Positions 39,815-48,766 of a DNA stretch of 64,000 nt are shown here, in pieces. The DNA lies in NCBI GenBank assembly GCA_030648435.1, contig JAUSHE010000014.1, positions 25,694-89,693 on the forward strand, read 5' to 3'. The notes beneath the pieces are model-generated. The model did not search any database, was not told where the DNA came from, and saw only the letters and a program-made list of their open reading frames with translations. Every line of letters begins with the position of its first letter. Position 1 is the first letter of the stretch. The position numbers were made by a program, and so were the translations under genes. This DNA is from Candidatus Daviesbacteria bacterium (GTDB lineage: Bacteria > Patescibacteria > Microgenomatia > Daviesbacterales > UBA10151).

Positions 39815-40744
39815 GTGAAAATAATATTTTTTGGATTAGGATCTATTGGGCAAAGGCATGCCAAGATTTTACTGGAAAATTATACACACGATTTGTATGC
39901 CTTTCGTTCAGGTGAAAATAATGATGTAAATAAATTAGGTATAAAAGAAATTTATACTTTTGATGAGGTAAAAAACTTACAGCCGGATATTGCTTTTATC
40001 ACCAATCCAACAGCCATGCACATAGAAACCGCACTAAAATGTGCGGAGTTGGGTTGCAAGCTCTTTATTGAAAAGCCGGTCGGGAAAGATACAGACGGAT
40101 TAGAGAAGTTAATAAATATTGTAAAAAAGAAAAAATTAGTCACATATATTGCTTATAATTTGCGTTTTCATCCGGTGATTAAAAAAATAAAGGAATATTT
40201 GAAAAGGAAGAAACCGGTATATGCCCGGGTAGTTTGCACCTCATTCCTGCCGGCATGGAGACCAAATACGGATCACCTTAAAGGTTATTCCGCAAATACC
40301 GCCATGGGAGGGGGAGTAATCCTTGATCTGTCGCATGAGATGGATTATGTTGGTTATCTGCTCGGCGGGATTAAAAAAATTTCAGGGAATTTTGCAAAAG
40401 TAAGCAATGTAACCGTAGATGCTGAGGATTATGCGGATATGACAGTTATATCAGGAGGTGTTCCTGTTAATATTCATCTTGATTTCTTAAGTCAGATAAG
40501 GCAAAGATATATACAAATAGATTTTGAGAAGTTAACTGTAGTGGCTGACTTAATAGATGCGGAAATTAAGGAGCATGAGGGGGGAATAGTCAAAAATAGC
40601 ATTGAATTGGATTATAATAGAGGCCAGGAATATGAAGAACAGTTAAAGTATTTTTTTGATAATATAGATAATCCACGGATGATGAATAATTTAATTGAAG
40701 CAGGCGATCTATTTAAGAAGATAGTAACATTTAAAAATGGATAA
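39815..40744 (+). CDS. Gfo/Idh/MocA family oxidoreductase
   Basis: A 309-residue protein with a GTG start directly at the Rossmann strand (MKIIFFGLGSIGQRHA). The catalytic Lys is in FIEKPVGKD (EKP motif), and IAYNLRFHPVI follows as in sialic-acid-locus members of this family. The Gfo/Idh, cytidylyltransferase, SDR order is a recurring trio in nonulosonate gene sets. It may oxidise or reduce a hydroxyl of the sugar or its precursor. It overlaps the next gene by eight bases. Confidence 0.86.
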   Translation: MKIIFFGLGSIGQRHAKILLENYTHDLYAFRSGENNDVNKLGIKEIYTFDEVKNLQPDIAFITNPTAMHIETALKCAELGCKLFIEKPVGKDTDGLEKLINIVKKKKLVTYIAYNLRFHPVIKKIKEYLKRKKPVYARVVCTSFLPAWRPNTDHLKGYSANTAMGGGVILDLSHEMDYVGYLLGGIKKISGNFAKVSNVTVDAEDYADMTVISGGVPVNIHLDFLSQIRQRYIQIDFEKLTVVADLIDAEIKEHEGGIVKNSIELDYNRGQEYEEQLKYFFDNIDNPRMMNNLIEAGDLFKKIVTFKNG

Positions 40745-41471
40745 CTTGCTAAATTCGAAGAATCAAGCTTTGCTTATTACTATTTGTGCTAGAGGTGGGT
40801 CAAAAGGCGTAAAGGGTAAGAATATCCGCGAGCTGGCCGGTAAACCATTAATCTATTACACAATCAATCAGGCAAAGAAGTGGGGTAGGGGGGGGCATAT
40901 TGTGGTAAGTACCGACTCGGAAGAAATTGCTAAAATTGCAAAGTCGTTTGGGGCGGAAGTGCCCTTTTTGAGGCCTTCAGACCTTGCTTCTGATATAAGT
41001 GCAAAAATTCCAGCTATTAGGCATGCCTTGCTTTCCAGCGAGGATATATATAAGGAAAAGTATAACCTCGTGATGGATTTGGATGTTACATCTCCGGTAC
41101 GGACAATACAGGACTTAGAAAATTCATATAGTTTATTCTTAGAGAAAAAACCTAAGACATTATTTAGTGTAGTTGCTGCCCACAAAAATCCTTATTTTAA
41201 TATGGTGGAGATAAATACGGAAGGTAAAGCGGGTGTTTGCAAACCAGGTAAACATTTTATCCGCAGGCAGGAAACTCCCAAAGTTTATGATGTTAATGCA
41301 TCCATATATATTTATGATAGAAATTTTTTGATTAATAAAAGAAATATTAATGTGATAAGCGATGATTCCATTGTTTATGTAATGGGCGATGTTTCGCGGA
41401 CGGATATTGACTCTGAGCTGGACTTTAAGTTTATAGAATTTCTAGTAAAAGATGGTATCATATCACTATGA
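40737..41471 (+). CDS. CMP-nonulosonate synthetase (NeuA/PtmB-like cytidylyltransferase)
   Basis: A 244-residue nucleotidyltransferase. The motif CARGGSKGVKGKNI (18-30) is the CTP-binding signature of acylneuraminate cytidylyltransferases, followed by GKPLIYYTI, VSTDSEEIA, and VMDLDVTSPVRT (metal-binding aspartates). It would activate a sialic- or legionaminic-type acid as its CMP derivative. NeuB and NeuC lie about 11 kb away at 52227-54418. A run of eight G lies within the coding sequence at 40888-40895. ATGA overlap with the SDR. Confidence 0.88.
   Translation: MDNLLNSKNQALLITICARGGSKGVKGKNIRELAGKPLIYYTINQAKKWGRGGHIVVSTDSEEIAKIAKSFGAEVPFLRPSDLASDISAKIPAIRHALLSSEDIYKEKYNLVMDLDVTSPVRTIQDLENSYSLFLEKKPKTLFSVVAAHKNPYFNMVEINTEGKAGVCKPGKHFIRRQETPKVYDVNASIYIYDRNFLINKRNINVISDDSIVYVMGDVSRTDIDSELDFKFIEFLVKDGIISL
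40888..40895 (+). repeat. G8 homopolymer inside the NeuA-like gene
   Basis: Eight consecutive G encode part of WGRGGH. A one-base slip would frameshift the enzyme after about 50 residues. With the tract at 53656-53663 it is one of the two longest G runs I could find in the window. Confidence 0.7.
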
Positions 41472-42259
41472 GTAATTATCTTCAGAAATTTTCTTTAAAG
41501 GGGAAAGTAGCTTTTATAACGGGTGGTGTTGGTCTGATAGGAATAGAAGTGACGCGCGCCCTGGCAGATGCCGGAGCTAAGGTAATTATTTTAGACATAG
41601 ATCAAGATAAAGCCAAAAAAATTCAGCAGAGCCTTAAAAATAAAGGTAAAGATGTCAAATATGAATACTTTGATGTAACAGATTTAGTTAACATTGATCA
41701 ATCAATAGATAAATTACAAAAAGAGTATGAAAATATTGACATATGGGTAAATACAGCGTATCCCAGAACAAAAGATTGGGGTAATAAGGTTGAAGAGCTA
41801 AGTTTAGAATCATGGCAGAAAAATGTGGACATGCATCTTAATAGCTATGCCTGGATTAGCCGTAAAGTTTGCTTATTAATGAAGGAGCAGGGGGGTGGGA
41901 GTTTAATTAATTTTGGTTCAACCTACGGAGTAGTAGGGAATAATTTTTCTGTTTACGAAGGCACTGACATGAGCAGTGCAATGGCTTATTCTGCCATCAA
42001 AGGAGGCATAATCAATCTGGGAAGGTATATGGCTTCTTACTTTGGAAAATTTAATATAAGGGTCAACACAGTTTGCCCCGGAGGTATTTTTGATAATCAA
42101 AATAAAATATTTGTTAAAAATTATGAGAGAAATACGCCGCTTAACAGGATGGGTAAACCGGAAGAAATAGCAAGCGCTGTTTTATTTTTATCATCAGATG
42201 CCGCATCGTATGTTACCGGAACTACTTTTATGGTTGATGGAGGTTGGACAGCAATTTAA
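41468..42259 (+). CDS. Short-chain dehydrogenase/reductase (PtmA-like)
   Basis: A 263-residue classical SDR with the cofactor motif TGGVGLIG (18-25), an NTAYPR segment in place of the usual NNAG, and the active-site Tyr/Lys in MAYSAIKGGI. A C-terminal GTTFMVDGGW end is typical of FabG-like SDRs. Its place after a CMP-nonulosonate synthetase parallels ptmA-ptmB of Campylobacter, where the SDR works on the sugar. The stop overlaps the convergent gene's stop in TTAA. Confidence 0.85.
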   Translation: MSNYLQKFSLKGKVAFITGGVGLIGIEVTRALADAGAKVIILDIDQDKAKKIQQSLKNKGKDVKYEYFDVTDLVNIDQSIDKLQKEYENIDIWVNTAYPRTKDWGNKVEELSLESWQKNVDMHLNSYAWISRKVCLLMKEQGGGSLINFGSTYGVVGNNFSVYEGTDMSSAMAYSAIKGGIINLGRYMASYFGKFNIRVNTVCPGGIFDNQNKIFVKNYERNTPLNRMGKPEEIASAVLFLSSDAASYVTGTTFMVDGGWTAI

Positions 42260-43212
42260 GATTTTCCTTCTAAAATTTGCTGATAAAACCTGAGGTTTTT
42301 TACTTGTTCTTTTATAGTACATAAATCGTGTCTGTTACCCAGAAATGACTGAACTTCTTTATAGATGCCGGCTTTAAATCCTGTGTCCAGCTGATCTTCT
42401 AAAGATATATCCTTAATTGCAAAGGTTCCCAGCTCTTGAACTTGTAGCTTTTCCATAGGTTTAAATATTAATTTATTTTTCTTTGTCATTACTTCAACTG
42501 TCCATCTGCCGGGGGCTTTCCAGTTAGCATGATAGGAAAATAGAATTCCTTTTTCAGTAATACCACCACCGCTAAAAATTGCAGCTTTAGAATGCCAAGG
42601 AAGGGAGCCAGAGGCATACGACGACATTTTTTTAGGCAAACCTGCAAGGAAAAACATTAGATCAATCACATGCGTAGAATTCTGTAGAAACCAATTTTCT
42701 TTTACTCCAGGGGCCTTAGTCAAAGGCTCAATACGGAAGCTTGCTTCTGTGAAATCAAAAACGATAGATAAGATGCCTCCATCCTTTTTTATTATTTCTC
42801 TTGCTTTCTCAACCGACGAATAAAATCTTCTGTTATATCCCACGTAAACTTTTACTTTTAATTTCTTTGCTAAATTCTCTACTTCTTTTATATCCTTAAA
42901 ATCTAATCCAGCCGGTTTTTCAACCAGAATGAGTTTTACTCCATGTTTAATAAGAATCTTAGTTGCCGTTCCCAACTGATCTTCTGAAACAGCCACAATA
43001 GCGGTCTTCGGGATTTTTTTGTGTTGCTTAAAAAACCGATCAATACCTCCCGTATTTACTTTTACTCCCAGGCTCTTTTCGAATTCTTCTGCACTCTTCT
43101 CGCCTCTTCCGGCCACTTGAAATTTCTGATTTAATTTTTTTAAGACTTTAGCATATTCAATTGCCATAGGTCCCGAGCCGACTAATAGTAAAGATTCTGT
43201 GTATTCTGTCAT
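42256..43212 (-). CDS. Gfo/Idh/MocA family oxidoreductase
   Basis: A 318-residue protein with LLVGSGPMAIEYAK at the NAD(P) site, the EKP motif in LVEKPAGLD, and YVGYNRRFYSS. The N-terminal strand has GSGPMA rather than GxGxxG, an atypical glycine pattern. It lies at the end of the minus-strand nonulosonate/amidotransferase operon, four bases from a second, more divergent Gfo/Idh gene. It is likely a dehydrogenase for the same sugar. Confidence 0.84.
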   Translation of the reverse strand: MTEYTESLLLVGSGPMAIEYAKVLKKLNQKFQVAGRGEKSAEEFEKSLGVKVNTGGIDRFFKQHKKIPKTAIVAVSEDQLGTATKILIKHGVKLILVEKPAGLDFKDIKEVENLAKKLKVKVYVGYNRRFYSSVEKAREIIKKDGGILSIVFDFTEASFRIEPLTKAPGVKENWFLQNSTHVIDLMFFLAGLPKKMSSYASGSLPWHSKAAIFSGGGITEKGILFSYHANWKAPGRWTVEVMTKKNKLIFKPMEKLQVQELGTFAIKDISLEDQLDTGFKAGIYKEVQSFLGNRHDLCTIKEQVKNLRFYQQILEGKS

Positions 43213-43215
43213 ATT

Positions 43216-44181
43216 TTATGTAAATGGATAGAGATTGAATTTTTTAGCATTAGATCCATTTAAAAATTTAAGCAAACCTTCAAAAAGCTGTAAATGAAGA
43301 TCCGATGCTTGAGTATACCGGGTAAGATGACAAATTCCTTTTGTCAATATCTCTTGAGCTACGATATTAGTCATATCAGATTGATAAGGAATATTACTAT
43401 CTACTTTCTGCCAATTCCAGGTCGGGAATGATGAAATTTGGGCTATTCCTTCGTTTTCTTTAGAAATACAACGGTAATTTTTTGAGAAGACCTCTATCAT
43501 ATACGGTGCATCACCATCAGGGAAACAAGTGAATGAACCGTTACTGCCATTCTCAAAGTAAACATCTAAGGTGCCGTTTAATTCCAGGAAACCCTGACGT
43601 TTACTAGCTATCGGTTGTGAATCCAGCCCGGAGGTTGAGATTTTAAAATTATTACAGTTAGTTAAAAAGGAAATATAATCCACATAATGAATAATATTAG
43701 TAATCAAGCCGTATTGACTGCCTGAAACAGCCATCTGAATATTCCCTTTGAGTTTTCCTTTTAAATTATGATAGAAAGGCATTGTCCTCATGCTAAAATT
43801 AACCCAGGCCTTACAACCCTTCTTTTTTAATAATTCTCCAATAGCGCGATAATCTTCCTTTTTTTGGAAGAGTATTTTTTCCAATAACAAAAACTTTACA
43901 GAAGAAGTTGCTAAAAGTTTTTCTGTTACTTTCCGCCTTATATCAGAGCTTGTTGCAATAATCGCTAAGTCTATTTCTTTTGATACTTCATCTAAATTTT
44001 TCAGGTAGGAAATTTTATGGATAGTTGATGAAAGTACTTCATTGTATCTCTCTCGGGCGACCTTTATTGATTTAATTGATGGATCTACCACCTCAATAGA
44101 CAGAGGGAATTTAACTTTTTTAATTCCTTGCAGATGTCTGCTACCAATATTCCCAGCACCAATTATACAAATACTTTTCAC
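43216..44181 (-). CDS. Gfo/Idh/MocA-like oxidoreductase, atypical catalytic motif
   Basis: A 321-residue protein with a normal NAD(P) motif, ICIIGAGNIGSRHLQG. The EKP catalytic motif reads EKILFQKKED, so the Pro is lost, and the usual YNxRF stretch is replaced by VNFSMRTMPFY. The lysine itself remains. It overlaps the start of the membrane protein upstream by four bases. It may have altered or lost redox activity, or belong to a separate subfamily. Confidence 0.75.
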   Translation of the reverse strand: MKSICIIGAGNIGSRHLQGIKKVKFPLSIEVVDPSIKSIKVARERYNEVLSSTIHKISYLKNLDEVSKEIDLAIIATSSDIRRKVTEKLLATSSVKFLLLEKILFQKKEDYRAIGELLKKKGCKAWVNFSMRTMPFYHNLKGKLKGNIQMAVSGSQYGLITNIIHYVDYISFLTNCNNFKISTSGLDSQPIASKRQGFLELNGTLDVYFENGSNGSFTCFPDGDAPYMIEVFSKNYRCISKENEGIAQISSFPTWNWQKVDSNIPYQSDMTNIVAQEILTKGICHLTRYTQASDLHLQLFEGLLKFLNGSNAKKFNLYPFT

Positions 44182-46256
44182 AGTTTACAGTATACCTCAA
44201 TTTTATTGACTTGTAACCTTGTGAGCATTTTACAAATATTTTTGTTAAAGGTATCTAAACTTATTTGATTTTTGGAGGCGGTTTCGATAAGATCTTTTGC
44301 TTGTGAGTACTTTTCCAGGACAAGAAATCCTTCAATGAAGGGTAACCATTCATTTACATCATTTGGTTTGAAACCACTACCCAAAAGTTCTTCAGTCAAC
44401 TGGGAGAGTTTGTCCCAATCCCGTAGTTGTCTGGCTAAGCTGGCCTTCTGGAAATAATAACACCAGGTCCTGGTTGGTTCGGGGCCAAAAATTGAAAGAG
44501 GCGGAATAACGGATTTATCGCTTTGTACTAATTTATCTGCGTCAGAGTAGACAATATTTGATTTTAGTAGCATGTCGGCACTATCAGGGAGTTCTTGTCT
44601 TTCTTTGTCCAGTACCCATAAGCAGGAATGATCCCCGGGCGCAGTGACTATAGCTGCATTTTGATAATATCTTAGGTGATTTTTATCAAAGCCTTTTATG
44701 TAAGTAGCATATAAATTATCAGTCTGATCAATTGCCTTTTCCTCTATTTTTTTGACCACATTTTTGTCTGGTAGGTAGTCTCCGTTAATGTTGTGACTAT
44801 ATAAATCATTATAATTAAAAAATAAGTTTGCAGGACCATAAATTTGATAATCTACCCAGTATATTCTGTACCACTTTACCCTATTTATTATTTCACTAAA
44901 AAGGTTTTTTTGAGTAAGAGGTGGGAAGTTGAAAATAAGCATAGCATTATTCTCTATTTTCGGCGCACGCCAATACAGCTGCCACCAGATATTTTTTTGT
45001 TTATTCCAGTTTGTTGTATATAAGTATCCATTCATCAAATGTGTAGCAACAGAAAGGGCTATAATTGATATTATAAATAGCTTACGAATTGATGAATTAA
45101 TTTTTAAAAAAAATAATAATCCAATGATAATGAAACCTACACCTATGATGCTGGTTAGAGTGTAACGGTCATAAGCATCAAATAATCTTACTAAACGGCC
45201 CGAAATAATTATTGGAAGAAGGGCTCCTAATACAGAAATGGACCCGATAAATAAAAGATCTTTACCGAATTTTTTTATCTCAATAGAATTATTAAGATCC
45301 CTATCATATGCGGATTTCTCCATTAACTTGTAATAGAAATATAACAATCCCCCAGAGATGATTCCTAAAAATAAAATAAGAAAAGAGATTTCCAGCGGGA
45401 TTCTGGGAATTCTAATAATAAGGGGAATGAAATAGGCAAATATTATGGTTGAGACTAAGCCGTATAGTATTTCTAAGGGGATTTTTGCAATCCACAGCGG
45501 ATTTGAATAATAGGTTTCCATCACCCAGTTAATATTAGTTACTTCTCTAGTACTCTTGAATAAAACCACTCGCCATAAAATAAATATCATCAGGGTTAGT
45601 AGATAAGGACTCCAGTATATAAATATTTTCCTGACTGTTTTAAATGAGATTCTGGTTTTTAAAATATATAGAATAAGTGCTAATCTGAGAGTTTCCATCC
45701 CTATGAAGTATTCCATAAATAGGAATGAAAAGATTTGCAGTATAAGAGCAAATATTGTGAAGAATAACAATCTAGGCTTACTCTTAGCTTTAATAGCATA
45801 GATGGTAAAGGCAAGTGAAATAATCCATATGACTAGATTAGTTGTGATCGGTAAATAAGTTGGAGAACTGGGTAACTGCAAGAAACCAGGATAAATTGCA
45901 AATAACAAGGTAATGGAAGTAACAATTGATAATTTATTTGGCCAGAGTTTTTTTAGCGTGAAAAATAAAATATAAGTTCCTAGTAGGCTTACTAATAACA
46001 TGGCAATGTGCCAAAGAAAAACATTATCACTCAACAAAAAGTAGTTTAAGGCGTGTAGATATCCCGTAAACGGTCTTTCCATAACCTTACTCTCTAAAAG
46101 TCCGTTCAATCCATAAAAGTGTCCAATATAAGTAAAGAACCAATCGTCTCCATAAAGTCCTAAAAAGGGGATGAAGGGGGCGTAAGCTAATAAAGAGTAT
46201 ATTGTAATGATTAAGAGGGATAGCGTTGTTTTATTTTTTAATATGTTTTGAAACAT
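44178..46256 (-). CDS. Large GT-C-like membrane protein with helical C-terminal tail
   Basis: A 692-residue protein. After the first helix comes FLGLYGDDWFF with Asp37-Asp38, a plausible GT-C catalytic loop. About a dozen helices follow, then some 270 soluble residues. The last ~100 residues (ASLARQLRDWDKLSQLTEE, then LVLEKYSQAKDLIETA) look like TPR-type helical pairs. It could be a lipid-linked-sugar glycosyltransferase with a docking tail. It sits among nonulosonate genes and overlaps the next gene by four bases. Confidence 0.7.
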   Translation of the reverse strand: MFQNILKNKTTLSLLIITIYSLLAYAPFIPFLGLYGDDWFFTYIGHFYGLNGLLESKVMERPFTGYLHALNYFLLSDNVFLWHIAMLLVSLLGTYILFFTLKKLWPNKLSIVTSITLLFAIYPGFLQLPSSPTYLPITTNLVIWIISLAFTIYAIKAKSKPRLLFFTIFALILQIFSFLFMEYFIGMETLRLALILYILKTRISFKTVRKIFIYWSPYLLTLMIFILWRVVLFKSTREVTNINWVMETYYSNPLWIAKIPLEILYGLVSTIIFAYFIPLIIRIPRIPLEISFLILFLGIISGGLLYFYYKLMEKSAYDRDLNNSIEIKKFGKDLLFIGSISVLGALLPIIISGRLVRLFDAYDRYTLTSIIGVGFIIIGLLFFLKINSSIRKLFIISIIALSVATHLMNGYLYTTNWNKQKNIWWQLYWRAPKIENNAMLIFNFPPLTQKNLFSEIINRVKWYRIYWVDYQIYGPANLFFNYNDLYSHNINGDYLPDKNVVKKIEEKAIDQTDNLYATYIKGFDKNHLRYYQNAAIVTAPGDHSCLWVLDKERQELPDSADMLLKSNIVYSDADKLVQSDKSVIPPLSIFGPEPTRTWCYYFQKASLARQLRDWDKLSQLTEELLGSGFKPNDVNEWLPFIEGFLVLEKYSQAKDLIETASKNQISLDTFNKNICKMLTRLQVNKIEVYCKL

Positions 46257-46267
46257 AGGGAAATATA

Positions 46268-46897
46268 TTAGATATTCTTACTACAGATGATAATAAAGGT
46301 TGAATCTGGGAAGAAAAAAGAGCCTGATAAAATCTCGTACTTTAAATCCAGACTATTAAGTATTTTTACCCATTCTTTTTTAGACCGAGCATATATTTGT
46401 TCTTGGGGATAAAGGACTTTTTCCCACAGACTTCCGAACAAAAAAGGCATAGTGTTCGTTTTATCTACCTCCTTAATAATTAATAACGAATTTCTTTGTA
46501 AGTTTTTACTTAAAAATAACATCAATTTTTCTTGCTGTAAAAACGGAATGTGGTGTAATACGTCAACCATTAAATAATGATTGGTTTCTTTAAAATTCAT
46601 ACCCATTATATTTTCCAATTTAAATTTGATATTTTTTCTTTCTCCTACAGTTTTCTTAGCGATCTCTATACGTTTTTTTGAAATATCTACTCCCAATAGA
46701 CATCTTTTAGGAAAACTTATGGATAGATAGTTACTTAAACCTCCGGCACCACAGCCAATATCTATAATTGTTCCGGTATCCGGAAGTGTTTTATCAATCT
46801 TCCAAAAAGGCAAAATTAGTATTCTTAAAATTATATTAAAAGCTTTAATCAAACCTTGCGGTCTATATAAACGGAAAAGAAATATTAGCTTATGCAT
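46268..46897 (-). CDS. Class I SAM-dependent methyltransferase
   Basis: A 209-residue protein with a preceding hydrophobic/amphipathic N-terminal stretch, then the SAM motif IIDIGCGAGGLS (44-55) and MVDVLHHIPFLQQE, typical of Methyltransf_11/25 proteins. It lies between a GT-C-like gene and the sugar amidotransferase. The substrate is probably a glycan or lipid-linked precursor, judged from context. Confidence 0.82.
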   Translation of the reverse strand: MHKLIFLFRLYRPQGLIKAFNIILRILILPFWKIDKTLPDTGTIIDIGCGAGGLSNYLSISFPKRCLLGVDISKKRIEIAKKTVGERKNIKFKLENIMGMNFKETNHYLMVDVLHHIPFLQQEKLMLFLSKNLQRNSLLIIKEVDKTNTMPFLFGSLWEKVLYPQEQIYARSKKEWVKILNSLDLKYEILSGSFFFPDSTFIIICSKNI

Positions 46898-46904
46898 TGT
46901 TTGT

Positions 46905-48131
46905 TTAGTCGTCTATTCCCTCACTGTTAACGTTATGTCTTAATCTCCATTCTCCGTTAATTTTTGCCCAAAGATGGGGTGACCTAAATTTATCAATATT
47001 TTTAAGAAAATCCTCCGGTTTTATACCCAGATATTCCATTACTTCATTAAAATATTTATCAGGAAATTCTCCATCAAATCTTTTTACTAAAGCTTGCCCT
47101 TCTTCTCTTGTAAGGTGACGGTTTCTGATCTCCTGTGCAGCATCATAGGTGGCTCTACCGATTCCAAATTTAATAAAAGTTGTGTAATAGTGCATGTCAT
47201 CAATTTTATCGTCAATACTATTGTATTTACTGTATGTACCCTGTGTTCTAAAAGGTCGCGCTTTGAAGTTCGTGTGTTCAACAGCATAATAATATGCTTC
47301 CTGCGGTGTCCATTTAATATAATATCCAAGGTAATGAACTTCTATCTTGGATCTTTCAAGCTCTTTATAATCAGCTGGTAGAAAAGCCATAATATCTGCA
47401 AGAGTAAGATGGTATTTGTCTATTAATTCTTTTATAGAAACCCCACCCAGATAAATCTCTTCCAAATTTGTGAAAGTGAAAAAAGATTTATCACGGAGGG
47501 AAGAAGAATTATCGGCAATTGGATTGCCATATTCCGCTTCATTTTCCCCATAAAAAATAAGAGGGATGTTGTAATTTATTGCAATCTTAGGAGCTAAGTT
47601 TTTCTGTCCTAAGATAAAAGTTTGAAAAGGGTGGAGAAGATTTTCTATAGAAAGCTTGGTTAATAGCCTCATAGCTTTTCCGTTCGGTTTAAAAGTTATG
47701 TTATCGAAACCACCAACTTCTATCCAGTTTTTAAAGTTTTTATAGCCGTAATCTGTATATAAAATAGGCGGCCATGTAATTGTTAAAGGATGCATGCCAT
47801 ATTTATACTTAAGTAAATGTGCAGCCATGGCGCTATCTTTTCCTCCGCTACCGGGAACAACACAATCATAATTTCCGTCATTCTTTCTAAACTTAGCTAA
47901 AAGCTTAATTAGTTCATCCTCTCTCTTTTTCCAGTCTATTTTTTCTTTTTCTTCCGCGAATTTACAGGCATCGCAAACACCATCCTTATTAATGTTTAAA
48001 GTTATTTTTTTGCTATCTGCAGTGTGTTTAAACTCCACGGTGGATGTAGGCCTTTGATTTGACATTACGCACTTGTTACAAAAGATTACCTTAGCAGGTA
48101 ACCCGTATTTTGTTTCTAATTTCTTTTTCAT
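46905..48131 (-). CDS. N-acetyl sugar amidotransferase (WbpG/PseA-like)
   Basis: A 408-residue protein. The N terminus has two CxxC pairs (Cys18/21 and Cys53/56), probably a zinc site, then the PP-loop ATP pyrophosphatase motif SGGKDS (95-100). FYGENEAEYGNP is a family signature. WbpG and PseA convert an N-acetyl group of a diamino sugar into an acetamidino group, using ammonia from a HisH-like glutaminase with a HisF-like partner. Both partners are the next two genes upstream, so the set is complete. Start and length are normal. Confidence 0.92.
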   Translation of the reverse strand: MKKKLETKYGLPAKVIFCNKCVMSNQRPTSTVEFKHTADSKKITLNINKDGVCDACKFAEEKEKIDWKKREDELIKLLAKFRKNDGNYDCVVPGSGGKDSAMAAHLLKYKYGMHPLTITWPPILYTDYGYKNFKNWIEVGGFDNITFKPNGKAMRLLTKLSIENLLHPFQTFILGQKNLAPKIAINYNIPLIFYGENEAEYGNPIADNSSSLRDKSFFTFTNLEEIYLGGVSIKELIDKYHLTLADIMAFLPADYKELERSKIEVHYLGYYIKWTPQEAYYYAVEHTNFKARPFRTQGTYSKYNSIDDKIDDMHYYTTFIKFGIGRATYDAAQEIRNRHLTREEGQALVKRFDGEFPDKYFNEVMEYLGIKPEDFLKNIDKFRSPHLWAKINGEWRLRHNVNSEGIDD

Positions 48132-48138
48132 AAGTTTA

Positions 48139-48765
48139 TTATACCGATTTTAACCAATCCCTGTAAATTTTGATACCCTCTTGTCCGCTTTTCTCAGGAT
48201 GAAATTGAGTTGCAAAAATATTATCCGAAAGCAGAGAAGAGCAATATTTTATATCCTCGTATATTGTTTCAGATAATACTGCATTACTGTTGTCCGGTAC
48301 AACATAGTAAGAATGGACAAAGTACATAAAGTCACGGTTTTTAATATTTTTTAAGGGAGAATTTTTCCAGCCGGCTTCTGTCTTTTGAATTTGGTTCCAA
48401 CCGATCTGTGGAACCTTGATTAATTTATCCGGTTTTGCAAATTTTACAACTTTACCCTTGATAATATTCAGCCCTTCGTGAGCACCAAATTCTTCACTTT
48501 CAGAAAATAATAACTGCATACCCAAACAAACCCCCATAAAAGGCTTGCCTGATGTAATGAGAGAATTTACTACTTCTATTAAACCAAGTTTTTTGAGATT
48601 ATTCATGGCATCACCAAATGCTCCAACACCCGGTAAGATTGCCGCATCGGCATTTAAGATAACAGATTTATCTGAAGAAATTGCAGATTCTACATTGAGA
48701 TAATCGAAGGCGTGTTTAACTGAAAATAAATTACTAAGTTGGTAATCAATAATTGCAATCTTCAT
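48139..48765 (-). CDS. hisH: HisH-like glutaminase subunit
   Basis: A 208-residue class I glutamine amidotransferase. The catalytic triad is visible: Cys80 in MGVCLGMQ, and His and Glu in ATQFHPEKSG. It is followed by the HisF-like gene (one-base gap), as in WbpG/HisH2/HisF2 sets. No other histidine-biosynthesis gene is present, so its role is to deliver ammonia to the sugar amidotransferase, not to make histidine. Confidence 0.9.
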   Translation of the reverse strand: MKIAIIDYQLSNLFSVKHAFDYLNVESAISSDKSVILNADAAILPGVGAFGDAMNNLKKLGLIEVVNSLITSGKPFMGVCLGMQLLFSESEEFGAHEGLNIIKGKVVKFAKPDKLIKVPQIGWNQIQKTEAGWKNSPLKNIKNRDFMYFVHSYYVVPDNSNAVLSETIYEDIKYCSSLLSDNIFATQFHPEKSGQEGIKIYRDWLKSV

Positions 48766-48766
48766 A

